Part shown: positions 54,140 to 62,193 of the stretch, in pieces | Numbering within the stretch: position 1 is the first letter of the stretch | Layout of the letters: each line of letters starts with the position of its first letter | Assembly: GCF_000158195.2 (NCBI RefSeq) | Contig: NZ_GL987994.1 | Coordinates: 492,343-556,342 of the forward strand | Direction of reading: 5' to 3' | DNA length: 64,000 nucleotides | From: Fusobacterium mortiferum ATCC 9817 | GTDB taxonomy: Bacteria; Fusobacteriota; Fusobacteriia; Fusobacteriales; Fusobacteriaceae | Translations under genes and position numbers: made by a program | The notes under the pieces: model-generated | Seen by the model: only the letters and a program-made list of their open reading frames with translations | What the model was told of the DNA's origin: nothing | Databases searched by the model: none

Positions 54140-55510
54140 ATGGAGTTTTTAAAAATAATAGGAAATGATATTTTAACAAGCCCAGCATTTTTATTAGGAA
54201 TTATATCTTTAGTAGGATTATTAGCATTAAAGAAACCTTTTAATAAATTAATTACTGGAACTTTAAAACCAATATTAGGATATATAATGTTGGGAGCAGG
54301 AGCAGATTTCATTGTAAAAAATCTAGACCCATTAGGAAAAATGATACAAGAAGGATTTGGAATAACAGGAGTTGTTCCAAATAACGAAGCTATAACTTCA
54401 ATAGCTCAAAATTTATTAGGTAAAGAAACAATGTTTATTCTTGTAACTGGATTAGTAATAAATATAATCATTGCAAGAGTTACAAAATATAAATATATTT
54501 TCTTAACAGGACACCATAGTTTCTTTATGGCATGTATGTTCTCAGCTGTTTTGTCAACATCAGGAATGAAAGGAACAACTTTAATTTTAATTGGTGGTAT
54601 ATTATTAGGAGCTTGGTCAGCTATATCTCCAAGTATAGGACAAAAATATACAGATTTAGTAACTGATGATGATGGAATTGCTATGGGACATTTTGGTTCT
54701 TTAGGTTACTATTTATCAGCATTTATAGGAGAGAAAATAGGAAATAAAGAAGACAGTACAGAAAATATCGTAATTCCAGAAAAAGTTAACTTCTTAAGAG
54801 ATAGTACAATATCTACAGCAATAACAATGTTAGTATTTTATCTAGTAGCTGCTATAGCTGCAGGGCCTGAATATGTTATGACTAATCTTTCAGGAGGAAA
54901 AAACTATATAGTATTTGCAATAACTTCAGCTTTAAGCTTTGCTGTTGGAGTAACAATTGTGTATAATGGAGTAAGAATGATACTATCAGAATTAATTCCA
55001 GCTTTCCAAGGGGTATCACAAAAATTAATACCAAATGCAATACCAGCAGTAGACTGTGCAGTATTTTTTACATATGCACCTAACGCTGTGTTAATTGGAT
55101 TTATCTCTTCGTTCATAGGTGGAGTTATAGGAATGATCGTTCTAGGAGCAATGGGAGCAGTATTAATTATTCCTGGATTAGTACCTCACTTCTTCTGTGG
55201 AGCTACAGCAGGAATATACGGAAATGCTACTGGAGGTAAAAAAGGTGCAATAGTAGGGTCATTTGTAAATGGGTTATTACTAGCATTTTTACCAGCAGCA
55301 TTATTACCAGTATTAGGAAGCATAGGATTCCAAAATACTACATTTGGAGATCTTGATTTTGGAGTTTTAGGAATCCTTATAGGAAAAGCAGTAGAAGGTG
55401 TTGGAGAGATTGGAGTATATGCAATAGTTGTAATATTATTAGTAATATTAATTGTACCAAACTTTATTAAAACAAAAACACACGTTATAAATGCAAAAGA
55501 TGAGTATTAA
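54140..55510 (+). CDS. PTS EIIC component, ascorbate-family permease
   Basis: A 456-residue polytopic inner-membrane protein with 10-11 hydrophobic segments. It matches the UlaA/SgaT type: GTLKPILGYIMLGAGADFI (about 33-51), the TGHHSFFMACMFSA stretch (about 123), and GLVPHFFCGATAGIYGNATGG (about 348) in the C-terminal part. Although the family is named for ascorbate, the following kinase and class II aldolase indicate a sugar cleaved as a bisphosphate, not ascorbate; no ascorbate lactonase or decarboxylase is present. Substrate undetermined. Confidence 0.9.
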   Translation: MEFLKIIGNDILTSPAFLLGIISLVGLLALKKPFNKLITGTLKPILGYIMLGAGADFIVKNLDPLGKMIQEGFGITGVVPNNEAITSIAQNLLGKETMFILVTGLVINIIIARVTKYKYIFLTGHHSFFMACMFSAVLSTSGMKGTTLILIGGILLGAWSAISPSIGQKYTDLVTDDDGIAMGHFGSLGYYLSAFIGEKIGNKEDSTENIVIPEKVNFLRDSTISTAITMLVFYLVAAIAAGPEYVMTNLSGGKNYIVFAITSALSFAVGVTIVYNGVRMILSELIPAFQGVSQKLIPNAIPAVDCAVFFTYAPNAVLIGFISSFIGGVIGMIVLGAMGAVLIIPGLVPHFFCGATAGIYGNATGGKKGAIVGSFVNGLLLAFLPAALLPVLGSIGFQNTTFGDLDFGVLGILIGKAVEGVGEIGVYAIVVILLVILIVPNFIKTKTHVINAKDEY

Positions 55511-55534
55511 TATATAAAAAAGGAAGGTAAAGGT

Positions 55535-56431
55535 ATGAAGAAAATATTATGTGTAGGGCATTCAGCTTATGATATAACATATCTTTTACCAAATTTCCCA
55601 GTAGAAAATAGAAAATATAAGGCACAAGAGAGAATAATGGTAAGTGGCGGACCTGCAGGGAACGCCTCTTATCTTTTAGGGAAATATGGAGAAGAAGTTT
55701 CATATATTACTACATTAGGAAATGATGTTTATGGAAATGAGATTTTAAATGATTTAAAAAGTGTAGGAGTAGATACAAAAAATATCTTAATAAAAGACGA
55801 ATATGTTACACCTTGTAGTTTAATTATAGCAAATGGAAGTAATGGTTCTAGAACTATAATAAACTATCGTGAAGAGGAAAAAATAGATAAAATAGAATTT
55901 AAATATGAAAATGAACCTAAGATTCTACATTTTGATGGACATGAATTGGATTTAGCTTTAGAAGCAATAAGATTATTTCCAAATACAATAAAAGTATTAG
56001 ATGCTGGGACATTTAAAAAAGGGACAGTAGTATTAGGAGCTTTAGTTGACTATCTTGTATGTTCTGAAGATTTTGCAAAGGATTATTGTGGTATAAATAA
56101 AATAGATGAGGATAATTTCTTGGAAGTTCTTCTAAAATTGAAAGAACTAAACAAAAACACTATAATAGTTACTTTAGGAGAAAGAGGAGCTATTATGGAA
56201 GAGAATGGAAAAGTAAGAAAGTTTAAGGCTTTTAAAACGAAAGCAATTGATACAACAGGAGCTGGAGATATTTTCCATGGAGCTTTTGTATATGGATTGA
56301 GCAATGGTTTTTCAATTGAAAAAAATATAGAATTTGCTTCTGCATGTGCTTCATTGTCGGTAGAAAAATTAGGTGGAAGAAACTCTATTCCTGAAATAGA
56401 AGAGGTATTAGAGAGAATAAAAAGGGGTTAA
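55535..56431 (+). CDS. PfkB-family carbohydrate kinase
   Basis: A 298-residue ribokinase/PfkB-type kinase. N-terminal YDITYLLPNFP and the GGPAGNASYLLGKYG motif (about 36-50) hold the sugar; the C-terminal signature DTTGAGDIFHGAFVYG (about 241-256) has the catalytic Asp and anion hole. By order in the operon it should phosphorylate the sugar phosphate delivered by the PTS to a bisphosphate that the next-encoded aldolase can split. Overlap-free spacing with AAGGAAGG site. Confidence 0.88.
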   Translation: MKKILCVGHSAYDITYLLPNFPVENRKYKAQERIMVSGGPAGNASYLLGKYGEEVSYITTLGNDVYGNEILNDLKSVGVDTKNILIKDEYVTPCSLIIANGSNGSRTIINYREEEKIDKIEFKYENEPKILHFDGHELDLALEAIRLFPNTIKVLDAGTFKKGTVVLGALVDYLVCSEDFAKDYCGINKIDEDNFLEVLLKLKELNKNTIIVTLGERGAIMEENGKVRKFKAFKTKAIDTTGAGDIFHGAFVYGLSNGFSIEKNIEFASACASLSVEKLGGRNSIPEIEEVLERIKRG

Positions 56432-56434
56432 TAA

Positions 56435-57394
56435 ATGAAAAAATATAGCTATAAAGAATTAGGATTAGAAAATACTAGAGAAATGTTTAAAAGAGCAAAT
56501 GAAGGTGGATACTCAATACCTGCTTTCAACTTTTGTAATATGGAACAATTACAAGCTATTTTAGAAGCTTGTGTAGAAACAGATAGTGATGTAATACTTC
56601 AAATATCTGCAAGTGCAAGGAAATATATAGGAAAAGAACTTTTACCACTAATGATAAAAGGAGCGATAGAGGAGATTAGAGCAAAAGGTTCAAAAATATC
56701 AGTTGCACTTAATTTAGACCATGGAAAAGAAGTAGATATGATAAAAGAGTGTTTAGATTATGGTTTTTCATCAGTAATGATAGATGCTTCAAAATATGAG
56801 TTTGAAAAAAATGTGGAGATAACAAAATCTGTTGTGAAATTGGCAAAAGAGTATGATGCTTCTGTTGAAGGAGAGATAGGAATTATTTCGGGAGTAGAAG
56901 ATGAACATAGTTCAGATGATTCTCATTTTACTAGACCTAAAGAAGCTATTGAATTTATAGAAAAAACAGGAGTAGATTCTTTAGCAATAGCAATAGGAAC
57001 TGCTCATGGAGCACATAAATTTAAACCAGGAGAAGACCCTAAACTAAGATTGGATATTTTAGAAGAGATTAAAGAAAAAATAGGTTCTTACCCAATAGTA
57101 TTACATGGTTCTTCATCTGTACCTCAAGAATATATAAAAAAATTTAAAGAATTTGGTGGAGAAGTAAAAGATGCTATTGGAATTCCAGATGAAGAATTGA
57201 AAAAAGCTTCAAAATCAATTGTTACAAAAATAAATGTAGATACTGATGGAAGATTAGTATTTACTAGTTGCTTAAGAGAAAATCTTAAAAATAATCCAAA
57301 AGAGATGGATTTAAAGAAAATTTTAGAATATCCAAGAGAAGAAATGAAAAAATTCTATAGTGAGAAAATAAGAAATATATTTAAAACAAATTAA
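56435..57394 (+). CDS. Class II ketose-bisphosphate aldolase
   Basis: A 319-residue Zn-dependent aldolase of the FbaA/GatY family. It has SIPAFNFCNMEQLQA near 27, the NLDHGKEVD motif (about 91) with the Zn His and catalytic Asp, GEIGIISGVEDEHSSDD (about 148) with acidic residues, HGAHKF (about 192), LHGSSSVPQEY (about 226) with a Zn His, and NVDTDGRLVFT (about 268). It would split the bisphosphate from the PfkB step into DHAP and an aldehyde phosphate. It follows the kinase by three bases and ends before a terminator. Confidence 0.9.
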   Translation: MKKYSYKELGLENTREMFKRANEGGYSIPAFNFCNMEQLQAILEACVETDSDVILQISASARKYIGKELLPLMIKGAIEEIRAKGSKISVALNLDHGKEVDMIKECLDYGFSSVMIDASKYEFEKNVEITKSVVKLAKEYDASVEGEIGIISGVEDEHSSDDSHFTRPKEAIEFIEKTGVDSLAIAIGTAHGAHKFKPGEDPKLRLDILEEIKEKIGSYPIVLHGSSSVPQEYIKKFKEFGGEVKDAIGIPDEELKKASKSIVTKINVDTDGRLVFTSCLRENLKNNPKEMDLKKILEYPREEMKKFYSEKIRNIFKTN

Positions 57395-57400
57395 AGTTTA

Positions 57401-57427
57401 AAAGGTAGCCAAAAGGTTACCTTTTTT
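57401..57427 (+). terminator. Terminator within the sugar operon, after the aldolase
   Basis: AAAGGTAGCC (57401-57410) pairs with GGTTACCTTT (one G-U) around AAAA, with a T6 run. It separates the aldolase from the HAD phosphatase gene; partial read-through is likely. Confidence 0.8.
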
Positions 57428-57447
57428 AATAAAGGGAGGGGAAATGA

Positions 57448-58251
57448 TTGAGATATAAGATAGTTGTATCTGACTTAGATGGGACATTATTAAACTCACA
57501 GCATAGAATAAGTGACTATACAGTAAGTACAATAAGAAAACTTGAAAAAAAAGGAATAAAGTTTGTAATAGCTACAGGTAGACACTATGAAGATGCCAAA
57601 TATTTCTTTAACCAAATTGGAGTGGCAAAATATTTAATTTCAGGAAATGGTTCATTTATTCATAGTGAAAATTGGAATGAGATAGGGAGAGAAAGCATAG
57701 ATAGAAAATTAATAAAAACACTATTAGAATTAGAGGTTGAAGAGGGAACTTCGAGAAGTATTTATAAGGGAAAAGATTGGTATACTGATAGAATAGTGCA
57801 AGATTATATTGATTTTCATAAAGAATCAAAATATTCTCCTCAAATATCCAATTTAGATAAATTTAAAAATGTGGAAGCTGAAAAGATATTTTTTATAAAT
57901 CCTAATAGAAAAGTTATAGAAAAATTAGAGAAAAAAATGAAAAATTTAGAATTAGATAAGTATTTAAATATTGCTACTTCTCAACCTACTTGTTTAGAAA
58001 TAATGAGTAAAAAAGCAAATAAAGGGGAAGCATTAAAAACATTATTAAAATACGAAAATATAGATTTTAAAGAAATAATCTCTTTTGGAGCTGCTTTAAA
58101 TGATAAAGAAATGTTAGAAAATTCTGGAATGGGAATAATAATGGGAAATGGGGATAAAAGATTAAAAGAGATTTTAAAAGAGTGTAAAGTTATTGGAAGT
58201 TCAGATGAAGATGCTGCAGCTAAATTTTTAGAAAATCTTTTTGACTTATAG
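57448..58251 (+). CDS. HAD-superfamily hydrolase, Cof subfamily, second copy
   Basis: A 267-residue Cof-type phosphatase closely related to the one at 2306. It has SDLDGTLLNSQHRIS (about 8-22), an ATGRHYEDA motif (about 43) and the C-terminal motif IV. The latter is degenerate: FGAALNDKEML rather than the usual GDxxND, so the first acidic metal ligand is replaced by Ala. Activity may be altered. Translation starts at TTG 57448 after a GGGAGGGG site. Its position suggests removal of phosphate from a sugar intermediate of the PTS route. Confidence 0.85.
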   Translation: MRYKIVVSDLDGTLLNSQHRISDYTVSTIRKLEKKGIKFVIATGRHYEDAKYFFNQIGVAKYLISGNGSFIHSENWNEIGRESIDRKLIKTLLELEVEEGTSRSIYKGKDWYTDRIVQDYIDFHKESKYSPQISNLDKFKNVEAEKIFFINPNRKVIEKLEKKMKNLELDKYLNIATSQPTCLEIMSKKANKGEALKTLLKYENIDFKEIISFGAALNDKEMLENSGMGIIMGNGDKRLKEILKECKVIGSSDEDAAAKFLENLFDL

Positions 58252-58289
58252 AAGAGTTAAAAAGTATAAAATTTTTATAGAAAAAATTA

Positions 58290-58318
58290 TTGACAAAAGA
58301 AAAGTAAAGGTATATAAT
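58290..58318 (+). promoter_or_regulatory. Promoter of the SAM riboswitch-metY unit
   Basis: TTGACA (58290-58295), a 17-base spacer and TATAAT (58313-58318), about 30 bases before the riboswitch core. Confidence 0.85.
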
Positions 58319-58349
58319 CATTTTCAACAAAGAAATAAAAAATAAAAAA

Positions 58350-58467
58350 CCATCAAGAGAAACCGAGAGACTGGCTCTATGACGTTTCAGCAACCTATCA
58401 AAAGATGTGGTGCTAATTCCAGACAGATGGCTGATATTAAAGTATATCAATCTCTATTACTTGATGG
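58350..58467 (+). promoter_or_regulatory. SAM-clan riboswitch (SAM-I/IV-like layout)
   Basis: The core has the S-box consensus: AAGAG, the P2 region GAGAGACTGGCTC, GTTTCAGCAACCT, then a P3 stem and GGTGCTAATTCC. P1 pairs CCATC (58350-58354) with GATGG (58426-58430) immediately after the core, with no P4 inside the closing helix as in SAM-I. A separate hairpin TGATAT/ATATCA (58432-58449) follows outside P1, the layout of SAM-IV and SAM-I/IV members. CCATCAAG (58350-58357) is also fully complementary to CTTGATGG (58460-58467), the loop of the terminator. Without SAM that pairing would block the terminator; with SAM bound, P1 frees the loop and transcription stops. Confidence 0.85.
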
Positions 58468-58484
58468 TAATAGAGATTTTTTTT
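58449..58484 (+). terminator. Riboswitch-controlled terminator before metY
   Basis: AATCTCTATTA (58449-58459) pairs perfectly with TAATAGAGATT (58468-58478) around an 8-base loop CTTGATGG, followed by eight T residues. The loop can pair with the riboswitch P1 5' strand. Confidence 0.88.
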
Positions 58485-58509
58485 ATATAAACAAAACAGG
58501 AGGGATTTT

Positions 58510-59790
58510 ATGAGCAGAGAGGAATTTAAAATTGAAACACAACTTGTACAAGGGAGTGGAGAGTTTACTGAGGGGCAACCAAGAGTATATCCAATATATC
58601 AGACTACAACTTATGACTACAACTCTCCAGAGGTTTTAGCAGAGCTATTTGACTTAAAAAGAGATGGGTATATGTATTCAAGAATAGGAAATCCAACAGT
58701 TACAGCCTTTGAAGAAAAGATAGCACAGCTAGAAAAAGGTGTGGGAGCTTTGGCACTAGCTTCAGGACAAGCAGCCAATGTAACAGCTATTTTGAATATA
58801 TGTGGTTGCGGTGACCATATAGTATCTCTAGCAACTATATATGGGGGAACAGCTAATCTATTTAAATCTACCTTGAAAAAGTATGGAATAACTGCTACTT
58901 TTGTTTCTCCAGAGGCTTCAGAAGAGGAGATAAAGACAGCTTTTCAAGAGAATACAAAGGTGCTTTTTGGAGAAACTTTGGGAAATCCAGAGATGAATGT
59001 AATAGATTTTGAAAAGCTTGTGAGAGTAGGGAAAGAGAAGGGAGTTCCTGTTATAGTAGATAACACTCTAGCTTCTCCATATCTATGTAATCCTATTGAA
59101 TATGGAGTAAATATAGTAACTCATTCAGCTACAAAATATATAGATGGGCAAGGGGCAGCATTGGGTGGAGTTATTGTAGATGGTGGAAATTTTAATTGGG
59201 ACAATGGAAAGTTTCCAGACCTTGTAGAGCCAGATTCAGCTTACCATAACTTAAGTTATTGGAAAGATTTTGGAAAAGCTGCATATATAACAAGGGCTAG
59301 GGTAACTTTATTGAGAGATTTTGGAGCTTGTCTAAATCCTTTTAATGCTTTTCTTTTCTTGAGAGGATTGGAAACACTACATCTAAGAATGGAAAGACAT
59401 AGTGAAAATGCTTTAAAAGTTGCAAAATTTTTAGAAAATCATGAGAAGATAGAGTGGGTAAATTATCCTAAGTTAGAGAGCAGTTATTCATATGAAAATG
59501 CTAAAAAGTATCTACCTAAAGGGGGAAGTGGAGTTATATTACTAGGTGTCAAAGGTGGAAGAGAGGGAGCAGAGAGATTTATAAAGGAGCTTACTTGGAT
59601 AAGAAGTGTAATTCACGTGGGAGATTCTCGTACTTGTGTATTACATCCAGCTAGTACAACACATAGACAACTATCAGAAGAGGACCAAATAAAAGCTGGT
59701 GTTTTACCTGAAGCAGTTAGATTGAATGTGGGAATAGAAAATGTAGAGGATATATTGAAAGATATAGCTAGAGCCTTAGAAAATATATAA
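58510..59790 (+). CDS. metY: O-acetylhomoserine sulfhydrylase
   Basis: A 426-residue PLP-dependent enzyme of the Cys/Met family that makes homocysteine from O-acetylhomoserine and sulfide. PLP-lysine motif is [16 protein letters not shown] near 208-223; other family motifs are the N-terminal [27 protein letters not shown] (about 58) and [12 protein letters not shown] near the C-terminus. Longer than cystathionine synthases, as expected for MetY. Controlled by the SAM riboswitch, which shuts it off when methionine/SAM is plentiful. AGGAGG site before the ATG. Confidence 0.95.
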   Translation: MSREEFKIETQLVQGSGEFTEGQPRVYPIYQTTTYDYNSPEVLAELFDLKRDGYMYSRIGNPTVTAFEEKIAQLEKGVGALALASGQAANVTAILNICGCGDHIVSLATIYGGTANLFKSTLKKYGITATFVSPEASEEEIKTAFQENTKVLFGETLGNPEMNVIDFEKLVRVGKEKGVPVIVDNTLASPYLCNPIEYGVNIVTHSATKYIDGQGAALGGVIVDGGNFNWDNGKFPDLVEPDSAYHNLSYWKDFGKAAYITRARVTLLRDFGACLNPFNAFLFLRGLETLHLRMERHSENALKVAKFLENHEKIEWVNYPKLESSYSYENAKKYLPKGGSGVILLGVKGGREGAERFIKELTWIRSVIHVGDSRTCVLHPASTTHRQLSEEDQIKAGVLPEAVRLNVGIENVEDILKDIARALENI

Positions 59791-59803
59791 TAAAATAGAA
59801 GAG

Positions 59804-59845
59804 GGAACTATTGTAACTTAAGGGTTTACATTAGTTCCTTTTTAT
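59804..59845 (+). terminator. Terminator after metY
   Basis: GGAACTA (59804-59810) pairs with TAGTTCC (59832-59838), extended by TGTAA/TTACA, with a T-rich tail. Confidence 0.85.
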
Positions 59846-59963
59846 TTTGTTTTTAAAAAGATAAAAAGGTAAGTTTTAAGTATAAAATAGCATAAAATAG
59901 TATTGATAAAAAAGAAGGTATAAGGTATTCTCTTATTAAGAAAAAAAATAAGGAGGGAGTAAA

Positions 59964-60980
59964 ATGAAAAAATTATTTTTAGGATTAATTGGAATTATGA
60001 TGTCTATATTTTTAATAGGTTGTGGAGGAGAAAAGGAAGTAGAAACTACTGAAAATACAAAAAAATTGACAGTATATTGTCCACATCCATTAGAATTTAT
60101 AGATCCATTGGTAAAAGAGTTTGAAGTAAAATATGGAGTATCAGTAGAGGTAATAGCAGCAGGAACTGGAGAATTAATGAAGAGAATCGAATCAGAAAAG
60201 GATAATCCATTAGCTGATGTACTATGGGGAGGAACTATAACAACAGTAGAGCCAATAAAAGATTATTTCTTACCATATACTTCTAAAAATGAAGAAGCTT
60301 TCTATGATAGTTATAAAAATGTAGAAGGAAATATGACAAGATTTACAGCAGTACCAAGTGTAATTATGGTAAATAAAAATCTTATAGGAGATATCAAAAT
60401 AGAAGGATATCAAGATTTATTAAATCCAGCTTTAAAAGGAAAAATAGCTTTTTCTGATCCAGCTAAATCTTCATCATCTTTTGAACATTTAGTAAATATG
60501 CTATATGCAATGGGAAATGGAAATCCAGATAATGGTTGGTCTTATGTAGAAAAATTAATGGATAATTTAAACTATACTTTACTTTCTGGTTCTTCAGCTG
60601 TATATAAAGGAGTTGCAGATGGAGAGTATACAGTGGGATTGACATTTGAAGAGGGAGCAGTAAAATATGTAAACTCTGATGCTCCAGTAGAAGTAGTTTA
60701 TATGGAAGAGGGAGTAATAGTAAAACCTGATGGTGTATATATAGTAAAAAATTGTAAAAACTTAGAAAATGCAAAATTATTTGTAGATTTCTTAACTGGT
60801 AAAGAGGCACAAAGTATGATTACAGCTCAATTAAATAGAAGAAGTATAAGAAAAGATGTTGAGCCAGGAAAAGGATTGAAGAAATTAGAGGATATAAATG
60901 TAATAGAAGATGACCTTGAAGTTGTAAAATCTCAAAAAGCAGTATGGTTAGATAAATTTAAAGATATCTATACAAAATAA
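59964..60980 (+). CDS. ABC transporter binding lipoprotein, ferric/organophosphate type
   Basis: A 338-residue lipoprotein: lipobox LIGC with Cys near residue 20. The mature fold is solute-binding family 1, with TVYCPHPLEFIDPLVKEFE, GTGELMKRIESEKDNPLADVLW and FTAVPSVIMVNKNLIGD. The operon is followed by a probable membrane sensor gene, as found for phosphoglycerate or sugar-phosphate uptake systems in related bacteria; iron is the other common ligand. No adjacent-tyrosine iron motif is evident here, unlike the homologue at 36409. A strong terminator separates it from the ATPase gene. Confidence 0.82.
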   Translation: MKKLFLGLIGIMMSIFLIGCGGEKEVETTENTKKLTVYCPHPLEFIDPLVKEFEVKYGVSVEVIAAGTGELMKRIESEKDNPLADVLWGGTITTVEPIKDYFLPYTSKNEEAFYDSYKNVEGNMTRFTAVPSVIMVNKNLIGDIKIEGYQDLLNPALKGKIAFSDPAKSSSSFEHLVNMLYAMGNGNPDNGWSYVEKLMDNLNYTLLSGSSAVYKGVADGEYTVGLTFEEGAVKYVNSDAPVEVVYMEEGVIVKPDGVYIVKNCKNLENAKLFVDFLTGKEAQSMITAQLNRRSIRKDVEPGKGLKKLEDINVIEDDLEVVKSQKAVWLDKFKDIYTK

Positions 60981-60991
60981 GTATTGAGCTA

Positions 60992-61037
60992 GTGTCCATT
61001 TATAAACTTGAAAAATAGCAATAAATGGACACTTTTT
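60992..61037 (+). terminator. Strong intra-operon terminator after the binding-protein gene
   Basis: GTGTCCATTTAT (60992-61003) pairs perfectly with ATAAATGGACAC (61021-61032), then TTTTT. Lying between binding protein and ATPase genes, it should make the lipoprotein message far more abundant than the membrane components. Confidence 0.88.
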
Positions 61038-61062
61038 ATTTAAGATAGAGAGAGGTGTAAAG

Positions 61063-62193
61063 ATGAGTGTAGCAATAAATGTGGATAATGTTATAAAAAA
61101 ATTTGGAGATAATACAATTATACCAGGAATGACAGTAAATATAAAAAATGGAGAGTTTTTTACACTGTTAGGACCATCTGGTTGTGGTAAAACTACCCTA
61201 CTAAGAATGATAGCAGGATTTAATAGTATAGAGGGAGGAAAAATATATTTTGATGATAAGTGTATAAATGATGTCCCTGCACATAAAAGAAATATAGGAA
61301 TGGTATTCCAAAGCTATGCTATCTTCCCACATATGACTGTTAGAGAAAATGTGGAATATGGACTAAAATTAAGAAAAATTAATAAAGATGAGATTAAAGA
61401 AAAAGTGGATAAAATATTAGATGTTGTAAAAATTTCAGAGTATCAAGAGAGATTGCCAGAGAGATTATCAGGAGGACAACAACAAAGGGTTGCTCTAGCA
61501 AGAGCTATTGTAATTCATCCAAGTGTTTTACTTATGGATGAGCCTCTTTCAAACTTAGATGCTAAGTTGAGATTGGAGATGCGTTCTGCTATAAGAGATG
61601 TACAAAAGAAAGTTGGAATAACAACTGTATATGTAACACATGACCAAGAGGAAGCTTTGGCTATTTCTGATAGGATAGCTGTTATCAATAGAGGAGTAAT
61701 TCAACAACTAGGAACTCCACATGATATATATACAAGACCATACAATCAGTTTGTAGCTACATTTATAGGATATTCTAATCTTTTTAGAGGGTATTTAAAA
61801 ATAAGAGAGGGTAAAAAATTTGTTGTATTTAAAAGTGGTTATGAAATTGAGATGGAAAATTTAGTTGATGAAGTGAAAGATAATCAAGAAGTTATAGTAG
61901 CAATTCGTCCAGAGGAGTTTTCAATAGTGCATGAAAGTGGAGAAGGGCTAGAAATGAAGATAAAGACAAGTACTTTTTTAGGAAAGTATAATACATATGA
62001 GATAGAAGCTTTAAAAGATGATATAGTAGAAAATATGCCAGCATTGGAATTTTCTCAAGATATAGGACAGGCTACAAAAATATATGGTGTAGGAGATAAA
62101 TTATATTTAAAACCAAACTCTAAAAAAATAAATATCTTTACTTCTGATGGAGAAAAGAGTTTAATAAAAGGAGTTGAGGTGTATGTTAAATAG
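61063..62193 (+). CDS. ABC transporter ATP-binding protein (ferric/organophosphate system 2)
   Basis: A 376-residue ATPase: Walker A GPSGCGKTT (about 39-47), Q-loop VFQSYAIFPHM, signature LSGGQQQRVALARAI (about 136), Walker B LLMDEPLSNLD, H-loop YVTHDQEEAL. A full TOBE-type C-terminal domain (about 240-376, VAIRPEEFSIV) is present, unlike the shorter paralogue at 39001. Powers the permease encoded by the overlapping next gene. Confidence 0.92.
   Translation: MSVAINVDNVIKKFGDNTIIPGMTVNIKNGEFFTLLGPSGCGKTTLLRMIAGFNSIEGGKIYFDDKCINDVPAHKRNIGMVFQSYAIFPHMTVRENVEYGLKLRKINKDEIKEKVDKILDVVKISEYQERLPERLSGGQQQRVALARAIVIHPSVLLMDEPLSNLDAKLRLEMRSAIRDVQKKVGITTVYVTHDQEEALAISDRIAVINRGVIQQLGTPHDIYTRPYNQFVATFIGYSNLFRGYLKIREGKKFVVFKSGYEIEMENLVDEVKDNQEVIVAIRPEEFSIVHESGEGLEMKIKTSTFLGKYNTYEIEALKDDIVENMPALEFSQDIGQATKIYGVGDKLYLKPNSKKINIFTSDGEKSLIKGVEVYVK

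Noticed and set aside
54140-55510. Assignment of the PTS as an L-ascorbate pathway
   Set aside because: No UlaD, UlaE, UlaF or UlaG-like genes nearby; kinase and class II aldolase indicate another sugar.
58350-58467. Plain SAM-I riboswitch with P1 formed by CCATC and the distal GATGG (58463-58467)
   Set aside because: That P1 would exclude the terminator when SAM is bound, giving an ON switch for a biosynthesis gene; the nearer GATGG gives a consistent OFF switch.
60463-60810. 115-codon minus-strand ORF antisense to the binding lipoprotein
   Set aside because: Leu/His-rich shadow translation of a well-supported plus-strand gene.
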